DNA from: a virus | Virus record (IMG/VR): IMGVR_UViG_3300035698_026680 | Span: 38,500 to 102,499 of that record | DNA length: 64,000 bases | Strand: one strand, 5' to 3' | Part shown: piece by piece, positions 48,127 through 56,476 of the stretch | Layout: each line of letters begins with the position of its first letter | How positions within the stretch are numbered: position 1 is the stretch's first letter | Program-made: the position numbers and the translations under genes | The notes under the pieces: generated by a model | The model's database searches: none | The model's input: the letters and a program-made list of their open reading frames with translations, nothing else | What the model was told of the DNA's origin: nothing

Positions 48127-48973
48127 TAAAGTCCAATTAATGATTTTTTCCTATAATCGGGCTATGCAATTAGACCTATTATTAAGAAGTATTAAAAAGA
48201 ATATTACTGGCTTTGACAAAATCATTGTTACTTTTAACTATTCTAATGATAAATTTCTTGAAGGATATAAAAAGTTGATGAAAAAAGGACTGGTAGATGA
48301 ATGGCATTGCGATAAAGATTTTTCACATACTTCTGGTTTCAAAGATTATCTTATTGGCTTGATGGGCACTAAATATCAATATACTTGTATATTCTCTGAT
48401 GATGATATTGTTTTTAGAAAAGTTTCTATGGATGAAGTTGTTAGTTTTGTAGCAAATGATGTTATCTCTTTTCCTTTAAGATCAGGCCTTAATGCTAATT
48501 ACAGTTTTTATGGGGGGAAAACCATAATCGAAAATCCATGGGGAAAGTATAAAGATTTGGGAAAATTTGTTAAATGGAATTGGACAAAATATAATCCTAA
48601 GCGCTGCAATGGTTATCCAATAGCATTCGGAGATGGTGGCATTTTCAATACTCAGATAATAAGAAAATTATTAAGAAGGGTTGAAGGGCAATCGCCTAAT
48701 GAATTAGAAAGATGTTTAAATAAAAATGAAAACAGAGATGCTATAACTCAAAAGAATTTAGTTGCATATAAACATAGCGTACTCGTAAGCACTCCTGTTA
48801 ATAATGTAAATACCTTTTCTCCTTTATTCAGTGGTGAAAAATTTAGTTACCCTGTTGAAAAATTGAATGATAAATATTTAGAAGGATATGTTGTCGATCT
48901 GGAAGCAATAGATTTCAGTAATATTAAAGGAACTCATCAAGAATTAGAATTGCCGTTAAAAAAGGAGTTTTAA
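48119..48973 (+). CDS. Putative GT-A-type glycosyltransferase
   Basis: 284 aa. Starts LMIFSYNRAMQLDLLLRSI and has IFSDDDIVFRKV near 91-102 as a DxD-type site. The rest is Asn/Lys-rich and divergent, so the acceptor is unknown. Overlaps the epimerase by 8 nt. Confidence 0.65.
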   Translation: MDNKVQLMIFSYNRAMQLDLLLRSIKKNITGFDKIIVTFNYSNDKFLEGYKKLMKKGLVDEWHCDKDFSHTSGFKDYLIGLMGTKYQYTCIFSDDDIVFRKVSMDEVVSFVANDVISFPLRSGLNANYSFYGGKTIIENPWGKYKDLGKFVKWNWTKYNPKRCNGYPIAFGDGGIFNTQIIRKLLRRVEGQSPNELERCLNKNENRDAITQKNLVAYKHSVLVSTPVNNVNTFSPLFSGEKFSYPVEKLNDKYLEGYVVDLEAIDFSNIKGTHQELELPLKKEF

Positions 48974-48974
48974 C

Positions 48975-49532
48975 ATGGCTTGTCCACCAATAAGGGCGTT
49001 TGATTTTTTACTTAAAGATAAAAAGAATTTAGTCGGTGTAGAAATAGGGGTATTGGCAGGAAGTCACGCTCTTAAAATGTTAGAGTGTCTTGATTTCAGA
49101 ACTCTTTATTTAGTTGATCCTTATTTCAAATATAAGGCAGGTGGATTAGAGTGGGATAATGCGCGACATGAAGAAGTTGCAAAAGAAAAGTTACGAAAAT
49201 ATAAAGATAAAATAATCTGGATCAAGACTACATCAGTTAAAGCAGTTCTTCATTTTCAAGATGAAAGTTTGGATTTTGCTTATGTAGATGCGAACCATGA
49301 TGAAAAATTTACATACGAAGACACTGAAATATGGACACCTAAAGTTAAGCTGGGTGGAATTGTAGGCGGACACGATCATGTGAAGGCTCATCCTGGAGTA
49401 GAAAAAGCAGTAAAAAAATATTGTAGTAAAAATAAAATTGACTATCAAACTAAATATTTTAAAAATAAGAAGGTTAATGTTGATTGGGCATTTAGAAAGG
49501 GTGGTAAGTTAGGAGCCTGGGGATATTCCTAA
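48975..49532 (+). CDS. Class I SAM-dependent methyltransferase (Methyltransf_24-like)
   Basis: 185 aa. VGVEIGVLAGSHALKML (motif I), LYLVDPYFKYK (acidic loop) and LDFAYVDANHDEKFTYED (motif with Asp-Ala-x-His) match Methyltransf_24, which includes sugar O-methyltransferases. A 64-nt gap follows. Confidence 0.78.
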   Translation: MACPPIRAFDFLLKDKKNLVGVEIGVLAGSHALKMLECLDFRTLYLVDPYFKYKAGGLEWDNARHEEVAKEKLRKYKDKIIWIKTTSVKAVLHFQDESLDFAYVDANHDEKFTYEDTEIWTPKVKLGGIVGGHDHVKAHPGVEKAVKKYCSKNKIDYQTKYFKNKKVNVDWAFRKGGKLGAWGYS

Positions 49533-49596
49533 GGGCAATATGCATAAAGATAATGCGCCTAAAAATCATGCGTTTAAATCATTATAGGAAATCAAT

Positions 49597-50268
49597 TTGA
49601 AATTTATTACTGAACTTCACAATAAGCATCTTAGAAAAGAAATATTCATAGCAGGCTCAGATCCTTCTTTAGATGAATATCCTGATAACTTCTTGGATGG
49701 AAAAATTTCCTTTGCCCTTCACCTTGCCTATTTAAAGTTTCCAAATACAACTTATCGCTATGCCAATGAACAAGACAGAATAGTATGGTTTAAACAACAC
49801 AAACCAGAATACTTTGACAAAATTAATATTTTTGCCTTCCCTTTCTATAAAAAAACCGAAAGACAAATGAATCAACTAATAGACCTAGAAAGGCCTTATT
49901 TTTTGATTTTAAGACCCTTTCCTTCTGAAGATATAAAAATTATTAGTCAAATGGTAAAAGATGCTAAGAATGGTAAAAGAATAGATTTTGGGGGGCACGG
50001 GAGTTGTCTTCATGCCTGTATGTATACTGCGATAATGATGGGGGCCAATCCAATAAATATCATTGGCTGTAATCACGAGTCAAAAGATAAATTGGAACAT
50101 TTTAAGTTAGGAAATGACAATAATCAATATCGGAAGAATTCTACCCCTTATGCAATAAAGGGAAAGATTATGAAAAAAGGAACTGAACTTTTAATTAAAG
50201 CCTGTGTTAATAATAATATAAAAGTTAATTGGCTAAAAAACCATGAACAAGCTTTGCATATCAATTAG
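49597..50268 (+). CDS. DUF115/MptE-like protein, paralogue A, TTG start
   Basis: 223 aa. The TTG start has AGGAAA upstream and matches the N-terminus of its paralogue at 51090. FIAGSDPSLDEYP (nucleotide-binding turn), FALHLAYLKFPNTTYRYANE, GGHGSCLHACMYTAIMMGANPINIIGC: the last segment resembles the DUF115/sialyltransferase-like group that uses nucleotide-activated substrates. Role probably in sugar transfer. Confidence 0.6.
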   Translation: MKFITELHNKHLRKEIFIAGSDPSLDEYPDNFLDGKISFALHLAYLKFPNTTYRYANEQDRIVWFKQHKPEYFDKINIFAFPFYKKTERQMNQLIDLERPYFLILRPFPSEDIKIISQMVKDAKNGKRIDFGGHGSCLHACMYTAIMMGANPINIIGCNHESKDKLEHFKLGNDNNQYRKNSTPYAIKGKIMKKGTELLIKACVNNNIKVNWLKNHEQALHIN

Positions 50269-51106
50269 GGGTTTTAAACGACCTGGATATTTAAAACAAT
50301 GTTTAGAATCCTTAGAAAATAATTCAGATTTAGATGTTGATTTTTTCTTCATTCAAGACGGAGCAGTTAATCCATTTTCAGGAATAAGACGTGCAACCGA
50401 TGAAGAAATAAAGGAATCTTTAAGAGTTTTTCAAAATTCTAAATTGCCCAATAAAACAATTTTTGTTAGTCAACATAATTTGGGTCCAATTATTAGAAAT
50501 AAGCTTCAATTAGAATACATCTTTCCCTTATATGAATATGGTGTGCTTATTGATAATGACCTTATTTTTAATAAATATTATATTAAAACATTAAAGATTT
50601 TATTCGAGCAGTTCAAAAATAGCGATGCTGGCTCAATCCAAACATCTTTCAGACACCACGGGAATAATATCCAGTCTTTAGAAGATGCTATTAAACTTCA
50701 GAATAAAGTAACTTTTGGACATTCTCATAGATGGGAGATTGGATTATGGAGAGAAAGCTGGGACAAAATCAAACCCATTATTGCCCCGTATTTTAAACTA
50801 ACTGAAAGAGTTGATTTCAGAGAATTTTTATACAATAGTTCTGTTTACAAAGATATTCGAAATAAATGCAGGGATATTTACGGGTGTCAACACGGGTCAG
50901 GAGATACTCCGACAGAAGATTTTGTTTTAGAAAAATCAGTAGAAAAAGCAGGATATAAAGGATTGCATACATTGACATTACGACACAAAACAATTGGAGA
51001 AAAAGGAATGTTTAGTTTTAGGTCAACTCGATTTAAGGACGGAGAATACGGGAAAATCAAACTACATAACATCGGGAATATCGATAAATATGAAATTAGT
51101 AATTGA
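50243..51106 (+). CDS. GT-A-type glycosyltransferase
   Basis: 287 aa. LCISIRGFKRPGYLKQCLESL, FIQDGAV, YGVLIDNDLIFNKYY (DxD-like) and a C-terminal EDFVLEKSVEKAGYKGLH. Paralogue of the protein at 41404. Lies between the two DUF115-like paralogues, overlapping both. Confidence 0.72.
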   Translation: MNKLCISIRGFKRPGYLKQCLESLENNSDLDVDFFFIQDGAVNPFSGIRRATDEEIKESLRVFQNSKLPNKTIFVSQHNLGPIIRNKLQLEYIFPLYEYGVLIDNDLIFNKYYIKTLKILFEQFKNSDAGSIQTSFRHHGNNIQSLEDAIKLQNKVTFGHSHRWEIGLWRESWDKIKPIIAPYFKLTERVDFREFLYNSSVYKDIRNKCRDIYGCQHGSGDTPTEDFVLEKSVEKAGYKGLHTLTLRHKTIGEKGMFSFRSTRFKDGEYGKIKLHNIGNIDKYEISN

Positions 51107-51755
51107 ATTACACAACAAGCATAAAAACCAACCAATCTGGATAGTCGGATCTGATCCTACTATCAGTGACTATCCTGACGATTTCCTTGATAATAAAATC
51201 GGGATTACGCTTCATTTGGCACACATGAAGTTCCCAGACGCTACTTATAGATATGCCAATGAGCTAGATAGGGTGCTTTTTTTGAAAAAATGGGATAAAG
51301 ACTATTTGAGTAAAAAGAATCTTTTTGCCTGGCCCTTTTATAATAAGTCTGAAGAAAAATCTAAGGAAGCAACTAAAGGGGCAGATCTAGCATACTATCT
51401 GTTGTTAAAGCCTTACCCGTCTATAAAACTAATGAAATCAAGGGTAACTGAAGCAATTAATGCTAAGTCAAATTTATATGGTGGAGATGGTACTTGTCTT
51501 CATGCTTGTATGTATGTAGCAATAATGATGGGTTGTAATCCAATAAACATCATTGGTTGTGGATTTCAGACAATAAAAGGCAGGGAACATTTTGATAAGG
51601 CTAATAAAATTGACCAAAAAATGAGACCGAAACAACTACCTTTTTCTGCACCACTTAGAAGAAATAGAATGATACGGGGGTTTAATGCAATTATCGAAGA
51701 GTGTGCAAAACATAATATTACTGTAAATAGACACCTAAAATATCATGCCGAGTGA
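51090..51755 (+). CDS. DUF115/MptE-like protein, paralogue B
   Basis: 221 aa; the ATG at 51090 aligns with the start of paralogue A (IELHNKH). Shares WIVGSDPTISDYP, LHLAHMKFPDATYRYANE, and GDGTCLHACMYVAIMMGCNPINIIGC with it. The copies differ most at the C-terminus, suggesting different acceptors. Confidence 0.6.
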   Translation: MKLVIELHNKHKNQPIWIVGSDPTISDYPDDFLDNKIGITLHLAHMKFPDATYRYANELDRVLFLKKWDKDYLSKKNLFAWPFYNKSEEKSKEATKGADLAYYLLLKPYPSIKLMKSRVTEAINAKSNLYGGDGTCLHACMYVAIMMGCNPINIIGCGFQTIKGREHFDKANKIDQKMRPKQLPFSAPLRRNRMIRGFNAIIEECAKHNITVNRHLKYHAE

Positions 51756-52263
51756 AATGCGAATAGCCATCTTTGGGGCTATGGAACACTATAAAAGGCT
51801 TTTAAAGCCCGAGAACAAGGGCTGGAAGGTCTTAGAAGTAGGAATTGACGGTGATCCGAAGCCTGGTGGAAACTATAAATACTTTGGAATAGGGAACGAA
51901 TATAAAACCCTAGACATTCTTAAAAGAGTAAATCCTGATATAGTAGCCGACATTTGCGATACTAAACTACCAAAAGAAAAATGGGATTTGATAATTCTAA
52001 GCCAAACACTAGAGCATATTTTTGATTTCAAGGCATCAATAAAAGAGTGTTATCGTTTGTTAAAATTCAATGGATATTTGATAGTTGACTGCCCATTTTT
52101 CTATCCCTATCACGGAGTAAGGGGGGATGAAGGCTACGAAGATTACTGGCGAATATCTCATACCGCCATGAAAAGATTACTAGAAGAAGTTGGCTTCAAA
52201 CACGGAAAAGCGGCTTGCTTTAATGACATATTAACATCAGCAATGGTGAGAAAGGCAAAATGA
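51745..52263 (+). CDS. Class I SAM-dependent methyltransferase
   Basis: 172 aa. WKVLEVGIDGDPKPGG (motif I), YKTLDI, WDLIILSQTLEHIFDF, and LLKFNGYLIVDCPFFYPYHGV. The EHIxD and YPYHG segments are like those of methyltransferases in polysaccharide clusters. Overlaps paralogue B by 11 nt. Confidence 0.8.
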   Translation: MPSEMRIAIFGAMEHYKRLLKPENKGWKVLEVGIDGDPKPGGNYKYFGIGNEYKTLDILKRVNPDIVADICDTKLPKEKWDLIILSQTLEHIFDFKASIKECYRLLKFNGYLIVDCPFFYPYHGVRGDEGYEDYWRISHTAMKRLLEEVGFKHGKAACFNDILTSAMVRKAK

Positions 52264-52775
52264 AAACTTGTTTTTTAGATTTTGATGATTTTAGCGAAAA
52301 GAATAGTCGTCTAGATTGGCTTTGGCAATTAAGAGAAGCATTTCCCAATTTTAAGGTAAACCTATTTACTATTCCAGGTGATTGCAATGTAACATTTTTG
52401 AATTATATTAAAAACCTTGAATGGATTCAGCTTTGTGTTCATGGATATAACCATGAAAATAAAGAAGATGTTTCAGAAAAAGCCTTAAAAATGCTTACTT
52501 CATTTTATAGATATAAAAGGATTTACCGCGCCCCTTTTTGGCAACTATCAGACACTATGTACAAGAGACTTAAAAAGCTAAATTATAAAATAATGATCCA
52601 TCCTGACGATCCAAGAGAAGGAGTTAAGTACAACTGGAATATTAAAGACTCGCCACCGCCTTTAAAAATCCTTCACGGACATGGCCATATCCAAGATACT
52701 CAAGGAAATGGGCTAGTAGAAGCATTTGGAAATATTATGAAATTGCCGAAAGATACTAAGTTTAAATTTTTATGA
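52260..52775 (+). CDS. Polysaccharide-deacetylase-like (NodB-type) protein
   Basis: 171 aa. FLDFDDFS (Asp pair near 7-10), LCVHGYNHEN (the H-x3-H zinc motif near 60-67), RAPFW and a late LHGHGH. This is the order of motifs in carbohydrate esterase 4, which removes N-acetyl groups. It is short, so perhaps a minimal version; DUF2334 members are an alternative. Confidence 0.65.
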   Translation: MKTCFLDFDDFSEKNSRLDWLWQLREAFPNFKVNLFTIPGDCNVTFLNYIKNLEWIQLCVHGYNHENKEDVSEKALKMLTSFYRYKRIYRAPFWQLSDTMYKRLKKLNYKIMIHPDDPREGVKYNWNIKDSPPPLKILHGHGHIQDTQGNGLVEAFGNIMKLPKDTKFKFL

Positions 52776-53338
52776 AAGTACCAAAAGATTACCAGGCAAT
52801 ACAAACAAGTAGATCTTCCACAAGTCGTGGGATTAAATGGGGAAAGCGAGCCAAAGAATCCGTAGATAGATATCTAAGTCTTTTTAAAGGCAAGATACTA
52901 GAAGTAGGCTGTAATGATGGTCTTGCTATGGAGCATATGCAAGGATATAGACTTGAAGTAGAAGGAATAGACATTGCTAAACATAAATTAGAAATTGCCA
53001 AAAAGCATGGTCTTAAAGTCCAATTCGCTTATCAAGAAAAGATGCCCTTTAAAGATAAATCATTTGATACAATCTTTTCTTCCCACACACTAGAGCATAG
53101 TTACGATGCAGAACAGACCGCCAGAGAATATCAACGAGTAGCCAAAAGAGCAATTATCATTGTTCCCATTGAGCCAAAGACAGCTTCGCCCGAAGTGCAT
53201 CTAAGCTCTTTTCGCTCAGGAAAAGATTTGATTAACCTGTTTAAAGACAAAGGGGTAATAATTTTAAAAGAAGCACGCAACGAAATTCAGCCTGAGTATG
53301 TAATTATTATTGATTTTGGAGTATCACATGCAATCTAA
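52772..53338 (+). CDS. Class I SAM-dependent methyltransferase
   Basis: 188 aa. KILEVGCNDGLAMEHM (motif I), EGIDIAKHKLEIAKKHG, MPFKDKSFDTIFSSHTLEHSYD (motif with LEH) and IIVPIEP. Canonical Methyltransf_11 type. Overlaps both neighbours. Confidence 0.85.
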   Translation: MKVPKDYQAIQTSRSSTSRGIKWGKRAKESVDRYLSLFKGKILEVGCNDGLAMEHMQGYRLEVEGIDIAKHKLEIAKKHGLKVQFAYQEKMPFKDKSFDTIFSSHTLEHSYDAEQTAREYQRVAKRAIIIVPIEPKTASPEVHLSSFRSGKDLINLFKDKGVIILKEARNEIQPEYVIIIDFGVSHAI

Positions 53339-53543
53339 GTTCGAAAAAATAATGAAATGGATTTCGAAAAATCACGAACATCATTATAATAGTGAAAATT
53401 TTTCTATTGACTTAGAAACAGGAAATAAAAAATACAACGATGGTAAAAAATGTAAATGTATAGACGGTAATCAAGCGTATGTTAACAGTTTAAAGTTAGA
53501 AAAATTTATTAAAAAATTATATAAAAATGAAGCCAAAAATTAG
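53328..53543 (+). CDS. Hypothetical protein, 71 aa
   Basis: ATG inside the end of the methyltransferase gene. Lys/Asn-rich, with CKC near residue 42 and two His. Overlaps the next glycosyltransferase by 17 nt. Function unknown. Confidence 0.45.
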   Translation: MQSKFEKIMKWISKNHEHHYNSENFSIDLETGNKKYNDGKKCKCIDGNQAYVNSLKLEKFIKKLYKNEAKN

Positions 53544-54255
53544 TGTAATTATCGCCACTTATAATAGACCAGCTTTGCTTCAAAGAGCAATCAATAGTGT
53601 CTTGGCTCAAACATTTAAAGATTTTGAATTGATTGTCGTTGACGATCACTCAGATAAACCACCCAATTTCAAACTTCCAGATGGCGAAGATAGAGTTGTG
53701 GGGATGAGATTGCCATACAACACAGGATATTTTGTTAAGCCAAGAAACATAGGAATTATGATTGCTCGCGGAGACTATATTGCCTACTTAGACGATGACA
53801 ATGTTTATCTTCCAAACCACCTAGAAGTTCTTTATAAAGCGATTACTAAGAAAAATGCCGATATTGCTTACGGGGATAGAGTTTATAAAAGCACTAATCC
53901 CAATGAAGCGAAGTTTATGGGCAAACAAAGCTATCCCTACAATTTGAAGCAAATAAACCAAGGGAACTATATTGACACTTCAGATATTTTGCACACTATT
54001 CAAGCAATTAATGATGTCGGATTCTGGGATTTATTTTGGATCAGAAAAGCAGATTGGCTTTTAATGGTCAAGTTTGGAAAGGCAGGAATGAAGATAGTCC
54101 ATGCTCCCGAAGTAATTACCGAGTATTGGTGGCACGATGATAACATTGGACAGAAAAATCCCCTAGGTGGAGAGTTCCCACAATCAACAAAGCCATTTAG
54201 AAAACATGTAGTTAGTCTGGCAGGTGGCGTGGCTAAAGGAGATAAAAAATCATGA
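53527..54255 (+). CDS. Glycosyltransferase family 2
   Basis: 242 aa. Classical GT2: ISVIIATYNRPALLQRAINSVLAQT, FELIVVDDHSD, ARGDYIAYLDDDN with the DxD. The closest to the family consensus in this window. ATGA overlap with the next gene. Confidence 0.92.
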   Translation: MKPKISVIIATYNRPALLQRAINSVLAQTFKDFELIVVDDHSDKPPNFKLPDGEDRVVGMRLPYNTGYFVKPRNIGIMIARGDYIAYLDDDNVYLPNHLEVLYKAITKKNADIAYGDRVYKSTNPNEAKFMGKQSYPYNLKQINQGNYIDTSDILHTIQAINDVGFWDLFWIRKADWLLMVKFGKAGMKIVHAPEVITEYWWHDDNIGQKNPLGGEFPQSTKPFRKHVVSLAGGVAKGDKKS

Positions 54256-54578
54256 AACAATCAATAGCAAAAAAACAAATAGCTAAACTTCTAAACAAAA
54301 TGCCCGAAGTAAAATGGGATAGATATGTTCATTATCGAAAAACAGAATATGTTTTCTTTGGTTGGATTGATCGCGACAAAGATACATATAAAGATTTCTT
54401 TGTATTATTTATAACAACCAAAGAAGGGAAAGCAGATGCTTATACTTATGTTATATCATCAGCAAAGCTAACTAAAAAAGTTAGTCCAAGATACGGATTT
54501 CCAACCACAGAACATGAAGACTGTATTAGGGTAGAATCCTTATTTTCCAATAATGAAGTTAATACAATAAAGTTGTAA
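54252..54578 (+). CDS. Hypothetical protein, 108 aa
   Basis: Alpha/beta protein with a WIDRDKDTYKDFFVLFI strand region and a Cys near the end. It lies between two GT2 genes without recognisable motif. Confidence 0.55.
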   Translation: MKQSIAKKQIAKLLNKMPEVKWDRYVHYRKTEYVFFGWIDRDKDTYKDFFVLFITTKEGKADAYTYVISSAKLTKKVSPRYGFPTTEHEDCIRVESLFSNNEVNTIKL

Positions 54579-54580
54579 AC

Positions 54581-55261
54581 ATGAAAGTAGCTCTGTTCAC
54601 TCTAACAAAAGATAGACTGGAATATACAAAAAGAACTTTCGAAAGTCTTACAAAAAAGACTCATGTTTCTTATGACCATTTTATTTTAGATCAAAATAGC
54701 AAAGATGGCACTGTAAAATGGCTTGAGCAATTCACTCATCAATTAGGGAAATGCTATGTTTATCCGCTTACTTTGAATATTGGAATCAATCGGGGAGTGA
54801 ACTTTATTATAGAGAAAATTGGCAAAGAGTACGATATTATCGTTAAAATAGACAATGATGTCGAGATAAAAACTGATGGCTGGTTGCAGAAGTGCCTTAG
54901 TGTTTTGGATAAGAAAATGCTTATCTCTCCGTTTGTTAAGGGTTTAATAGACAATAGAGAAGGAGTGGGAAGAATCGGACTTGATAAAAAAAAGCTAGTA
55001 GGATGGACTTCTTTTATTGGCGGTATTTGTATGATAGGATTTAGAAGGGCATGGAGTGAAGATTCAGGCGGATGGGAATTTCCAGTTCCTAAGCATGCTG
55101 GCGGAGATAGATCATTTTGTAAAAAGCTTAGTCTAGTAGGGTATAGATTTGGTTACAAAGAAGATGTAGTTATTAGGCATATCGATACCACTGCTGGACA
55201 AAGAGAAAAGTATAAAGGCTATTTTTCGTTGAGAAAGCAAGAGAGAGTTAATATAATATAG
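54581..55261 (+). CDS. Glycosyltransferase family 2
   Basis: 226 aa. VALFTLTKDRLEYTKRTFESL, FILDQNSKDGTVKWL, IIVKIDNDVEI (DxD), FIGGICMIGFR, and a C-terminal KEDVVIRHIDTTAGQREKY. That last part has a second, diverged copy after the adjacent HNH gene (55735-55839). Confidence 0.85.
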   Translation: MKVALFTLTKDRLEYTKRTFESLTKKTHVSYDHFILDQNSKDGTVKWLEQFTHQLGKCYVYPLTLNIGINRGVNFIIEKIGKEYDIIVKIDNDVEIKTDGWLQKCLSVLDKKMLISPFVKGLIDNREGVGRIGLDKKKLVGWTSFIGGICMIGFRRAWSEDSGGWEFPVPKHAGGDRSFCKKLSLVGYRFGYKEDVVIRHIDTTAGQREKYKGYFSLRKQERVNII

Positions 55262-55264
55262 TTA

Positions 55265-55750
55265 GTGACTAAAAAACTTACAGAGAAGCATAAAGAAAAA
55301 ATAAGACAGGCTCATTTGGGTAAAAAGCGTCCACTGCGATCTAAAAGATGGAGTAGAAAAATTAGTAAGGCTTTAACAGGAAAAAAACGCAAACCATTTT
55401 CGAGAAAACATAGAAGAAATATAGCCAAGACACATAGGGGAGTAAAAAGTAATTTTTGGAAAGGTGGAATTACGTCTGAGCATTTAAAAATTAGAGCATC
55501 TATTGAACATCGACTTTGGCGAGAATCGGTTTTTGCTAGGGATAATTGGACTTGCCAGAAATGCTTGGAAAGGGGTGGAGAATTACATCCACATCATATT
55601 AAGAACTTTGCTCGATATCTGAAATTACGATTTGTAGTAGACAATGGAATTACTTTTTGCAAAGAAGATCATGATAAATTTCATAAAATATATGGAAAAA
55701 AGAACAATACTAAAGAGCAGGTAGAGAAATTCTTAAAGAAGATGTTATAA
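55265..55750 (+). CDS. HNH homing endonuclease with NUMOD3-like repeats
   Basis: 161 aa, GTG start 3 nt after the GT2 stop. Residues 1-60 hold three basic repeats of the NUMOD3 type (KHKEKIRQAHLGKK, RKISKALTGKK, RRNIAKTHRG) that bind DNA; residues 80-140 are an HNH nuclease (CQKCLERGGELHPHHIKN, then FCKEDHDKFH). Sits between the GT2 gene and a remnant of a similar gene, the expected trace of a mobile intronless homing element. Confidence 0.9.
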   Translation: MTKKLTEKHKEKIRQAHLGKKRPLRSKRWSRKISKALTGKKRKPFSRKHRRNIAKTHRGVKSNFWKGGITSEHLKIRASIEHRLWRESVFARDNWTCQKCLERGGELHPHHIKNFARYLKLRFVVDNGITFCKEDHDKFHKIYGKKNNTKEQVEKFLKKML

Positions 55751-55839
55751 TCAAACACATTGAGACTACGACAGGGCAACACGAGAAATATCCTGAGTAT
55801 TTTAAAAAAAGAATAGTTGAAAGGCGAAAGGTGTTTTAA
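55735..55839 (+). pseudogene. Glycosyltransferase C-terminal remnant
   Basis: 35-codon open stretch without a start, beginning inside the 3' end of the HNH gene. It encodes KEDVIIKHIETTTGQHEKY, colinear with KEDVVIRHIDTTAGQREKY at the end of the GT2 protein at 54581, and continues to a stop. DNA identity is moderate, so it is a diverged relative, not a fresh copy. Confidence 0.75.
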
Positions 55840-55998
55840 ATGACAATGCTAAAAAAATATCAATGCCAAGACTGCAAGCACAAATTTACTAGAATTCCTA
55901 GTTTAAAATTCATTAAGACGGTACTACCACCATGTCCTACTTGCAATTCGGATGACATTCAAAGTATTAGCTATATTGAAAAAAAGAAAAAGAAGTAG
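55840..55998 (+). CDS. Zinc-ribbon protein, 52 aa
   Basis: CQDCKHKF at 9-16 and CPTCNSDDI at 32-40 form a ribbon of the FmdB-like type; a Lys run ends the protein. Starts right at the stop of the remnant (TAAATG). Last gene before a strong promoter. Confidence 0.6.
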   Translation: MTMLKKYQCQDCKHKFTRIPSLKFIKTVLPPCPTCNSDDIQSISYIEKKKKK

Positions 55999-56009
55999 TA
56001 TTCTTAGAT

Positions 56010-56039
56010 TTGACAAGTAGTTGTTCTATCTAATATACT
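56010..56039 (+). promoter_or_regulatory. Strong sigma-70 promoter for protease-capsid operon
   Basis: TTGACA, 18 nt, TATACT in an intergenic region; perfect -35 and 5/6 -10. It drives the head genes at 56170-59000. Confidence 0.85.
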
Positions 56040-56085
56040 TGTTCCAGTTAAAGTTTTAGTTAAGAGTTCCAGTAAGAGTCTTGCA

Positions 56086-56104
56086 TAGATTTTCTGAAAA
56101 TCTA
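56086..56104 (+). promoter_or_regulatory. Leader hairpin, protease-capsid mRNA
   Basis: TAGATTTT-CTG-AAAATCTA, an 8-bp stem with a 3-nt loop. Related TAGATTTA and TAGATCTA words follow at about 56117 and 56137. The 130-nt leader may stabilise the mRNA or regulate it. Confidence 0.5.
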
Positions 56105-56169
56105 CATAAGTTTTGAGTAGATTTAGAAATTCTTGCGTAGATCTAGGCTCAGAAGGGAACTCTTTTTAT

Positions 56170-56472
56170 ATGTTTATTATCTATAATTGCGGATACCGAA
56201 GAGTCCTGGGCCTTCAAGGGAAGTACACTTATAAGCGGTACAAATTTGTAAAAAAGCATGTTACCGAAGTAGACGATAAAGATGGAGAAGCATTTTTGAA
56301 GATGACTTCTAAAAACATCACTTGGTGTCCTACTAATGATAAGTCACTACCGCCCTTTATGAGACTCAAAGAATGGTGTGCAGGTAAAAAGGGTCGTTTC
56401 GATTTTCAGCCTTTGAAAATATATGACCCTGAGAAGTATAAAAGTTTATTTCTTGTCAAAAAGGGGAAATGA
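56170..56472 (+). CDS. Hypothetical protein, 100 aa
   Basis: The ATG at 56170 is taken; a TTG at 56113 would extend it into the leader. Basic, mixed fold, with two Cys (TWCPTND, EWCAGKK). It may be a head-associated protein; no family recognised. SD is weak and distant. Confidence 0.5.
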   Translation: MFIIYNCGYRRVLGLQGKYTYKRYKFVKKHVTEVDDKDGEAFLKMTSKNITWCPTNDKSLPPFMRLKEWCAGKKGRFDFQPLKIYDPEKYKSLFLVKKGK

Positions 56473-56476
56473 AGTT

